A stretch of 60,639 bases of DNA, from contig JAAUZD010000028.1 of assembly GCA_014804785.1 (NCBI GenBank), positions 1 through 60,639 of the forward strand, in the 5' to 3' direction. The translations under genes were made by a program, and so were the position numbers. The notes under the pieces were generated by a model. It was not told where the DNA came from. It worked only from the letters and a program-made list of their open reading frames with translations, and did no database searches. Below are positions 59,194 to 60,639 of the stretch, piece by piece (positions within the stretch are counted from its first letter, which is position 1; every line of letters starts with the position of its first letter). The DNA is from Lachnospiraceae bacterium (GTDB lineage: Bacteria > Bacillota > Clostridia > Lachnospirales > Lachnospiraceae).

Positions 59194-60639
59194 TTACCCT
59201 AAAAGCGCTTTTTTGCGTTGGATCATCTCATCGATTCTATCGATATATTGGGAAACATCCTTCACATTGTCGCATCGCTCAATCCGTCCATCCGGGAAGA
59301 CCCGTTTGGTGATACTTCCCGCTCCCAAAGCAACTATGGTCTGTTTCTCCTCCATAATCAAAATATTATAAATACCAAACTTTCCTTCTTTCGCATATCC
59401 TACATTTTCAAAATTGCCAGACATATTTTTCTGGCGGTACAGATAATAGGGAACCATCCCCATCTTCTCTGCTCCCTTAGCAGTGATATGCATAGTCTCA
59501 TCTGTGTTATTTAGGGTGGAAATCCCATTCTCTTCTATCCACTGGCTGAGCCGGGAAGCGCGCTTAATTGCCAGTGAGTGGACGGTAAGGCTGTCTGGAT
59601 CCAGCCTTTCTATCTCTGTCATGGTGTTTTGTACATCCATGGCATTTTCCTCGGGCAGACCTAAAATCAAGTCCATATTAATATTGGTAAATCCGGCATC
59701 TCTTGCCATCATAAAGGCTTCTTTCACCTGTTCCACTGTATGTTTTCTTCCAATCAGATCCAGTGTTTCCTGCTTCATCGTCTGGGGATTTACAGAAATC
59801 CTGGTAACGCCGCCTTCCTTCAGCGCTTTCAGCTTCTCCTGCGTAATACTGTCGGCACGTCCTGCTTCCACCGTGAACTCTTTCAACTGTGAAAGATCGA
59901 AACTCTCCTTTATCCTGGATAGCAGTCTGGAAAATTCCTCCGCTTCCAGCGTGGTAGGTGTGCCGCCGCCAATATAAATCGTATCAAGCACCTTATCTTT
60001 ATAATATTCTGCTGTAAATGCAATCTCTTTCTCTAATGCATCCAGATATTCGTTTATTCTTTTTTTCCATGTCACAATCGGATAAGAAGTAAAAGAACAA
60101 TACAGACACGTGGTCGGGCAGAATGGAATCCCGATATACAGACTGTAACCATCCTCGTAATGCAGCGTTTGAAGCAGTTCCTTTTCCCTTTTAGCAATCT
60201 GTATTGCCAAATCTCCTTTTTCATCACTGATAAAATAGGTGTCCTTCATATATCGAGCTATATCATCATCCGTCCTTCCCTCCTCCAGCATGGTCATCGG
60301 GATCTTCGTCGGACGTATCCCTGTAAGCGTTCCCCAGGGAAGCTGCTTTTCTGTATAGTCGGAAAGGGTCTGATATATCAGCTGTTTCAGGCGGTTCTTT
60401 ATCTCTGGTCTGGGCATATCTTCCGATATTTCTATCTTTTTGCAAGCAAAAGAAGCCGTTCCGTCTTCTCCTCCAATCAGAGAAATCAAAACAGCCTCCT
60501 TGGCAAAATGGATGTTCAAATCCGGCAGTCCCGCACCTGAACTTTCCTCGTTCTCATCACCTATAAACACTTTTACGTCACAGGCAGGATAAAATGCCTT
60601 CACCAGAGAATGAATATCATATTCAAATCCTGCCTGATT
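59194..60639 (-). CDS. hemZ: coproporphyrinogen dehydrogenase HemZ (5' end cut)
   Basis: The frame stays open through the window edge; upstream codons read NQAGFEYDIHSLVKAFYP, as in HemZ N-termini, so the listed start is not the true start. The radical-SAM cluster CPTTCLYCSF (C-x3-C-x2-C), the GGGTPTTL loop and the HemN-type C-terminal region (GMVPYYLYRQKNM) are present. The family forms coproporphyrin or related tetrapyrroles without oxygen. It is convergent with no visible partner. Confidence 0.92.
   Translation of the reverse strand, partial: NQAGFEYDIHSLVKAFYPACDVKVFIGDENEESSGAGLPDLNIHFAKEAVLISLIGGEDGTASFACKKIEISEDMPRPEIKNRLKQLIYQTLSDYTEKQLPWGTLTGIRPTKIPMTMLEEGRTDDDIARYMKDTYFISDEKGDLAIQIAKREKELLQTLHYEDGYSLYIGIPFCPTTCLYCSFTSYPIVTWKKRINEYLDALEKEIAFTAEYYKDKVLDTIYIGGGTPTTLEAEEFSRLLSRIKESFDLSQLKEFTVEAGRADSITQEKLKALKEGGVTRISVNPQTMKQETLDLIGRKHTVEQVKEAFMMARDAGFTNINMDLILGLPEENAMDVQNTMTEIERLDPDSLTVHSLAIKRASRLSQWIEENGISTLNNTDETMHITAKGAEKMGMVPYYLYRQKNMSGNFENVGYAKEGKFGIYNILIMEEKQTIVALGAGSITKRVFPDGRIERCDNVKDVSQYIDRIDEMIQRKKALLG

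Overview
The window looks like a Gram-positive gut anaerobe of the Lachnospiraceae (Clostridia). The evidence is a six-cysteine SCIFF peptide with its radical-SAM maturase, HemZ, an Agr-type quorum-sensing locus, a fused SecDF, and the gene string murE - priA - def - fmt - Zn-peptidase - rsmB - rlmN - PP2C - PASTA kinase - rsgA. No species can be named from sequence alone.

Layout. From about position 120 to 31.9 kb the DNA is AT-rich and accessory. It holds many small genes of unknown function, nearly all on the minus strand. Recognisable parts are an SF2 helicase, two cold-shock proteins, a TubZ/TubR partition pair, a tyrosine recombinase, a SOS-promoter type I toxin candidate, a sigma-70-like factor beside a DUF262 protein, an ArdC antirestriction protein behind a four-site operator array, an HU protein and an HNH endonuclease. 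Likely defence or counter-defence genes are a DUF262/AlbA_2 fusion, an Mrr-like nuclease, a TIR protein and a Lar-like zinc-ribbon protein. No relaxase, type IV secretion or capsid genes are visible, so this is probably one part of a larger plasmid-like or integrated element that continues beyond position 1.

From 32.0 kb to the end the DNA is more GC-rich and chromosomal. The minus-strand operon from murE (44.8 kb) to rsgA (32.2 kb) covers cell-wall synthesis, replication restart, protein N-terminal processing, rRNA modification, Ser/Thr signalling and ribosome assembly, and ends at a strong terminator at 32021-32045. Upstream lie recJ, secDF, the SCIFF maturase, the SCIFF peptide and a CNNM/CorC-type membrane protein. 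Next come an Rpn-family nuclease, an Agr locus with an unusual convergent layout (agrB-agrD on plus; HTH, agrA and agrC on minus; a long palindrome between), a small ribbon-helix-helix protein, and hemZ, which is cut by the window edge.

Most interesting points: (1) two LexA-type palindromes lie exactly in the spacers of two strong promoters in the accessory element, one driving a structured non-coding RNA near TubRZ and one driving a 27-residue membrane peptide; (2) an AgrD-like peptide with Ser where Cys is normally found; (3) a 67-bp perfect inverted repeat abutting the agrC stop codon; (4) a cold-shock gene with a good Shine-Dalgarno but no standard start codon; (5) a TIR protein next to a membrane-anchored partner; (6) an isolated 3' quarter of a tRNA inside the element. 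Starts were chosen from visible ribosome-binding sites, and several are shorter than the longest open frame.
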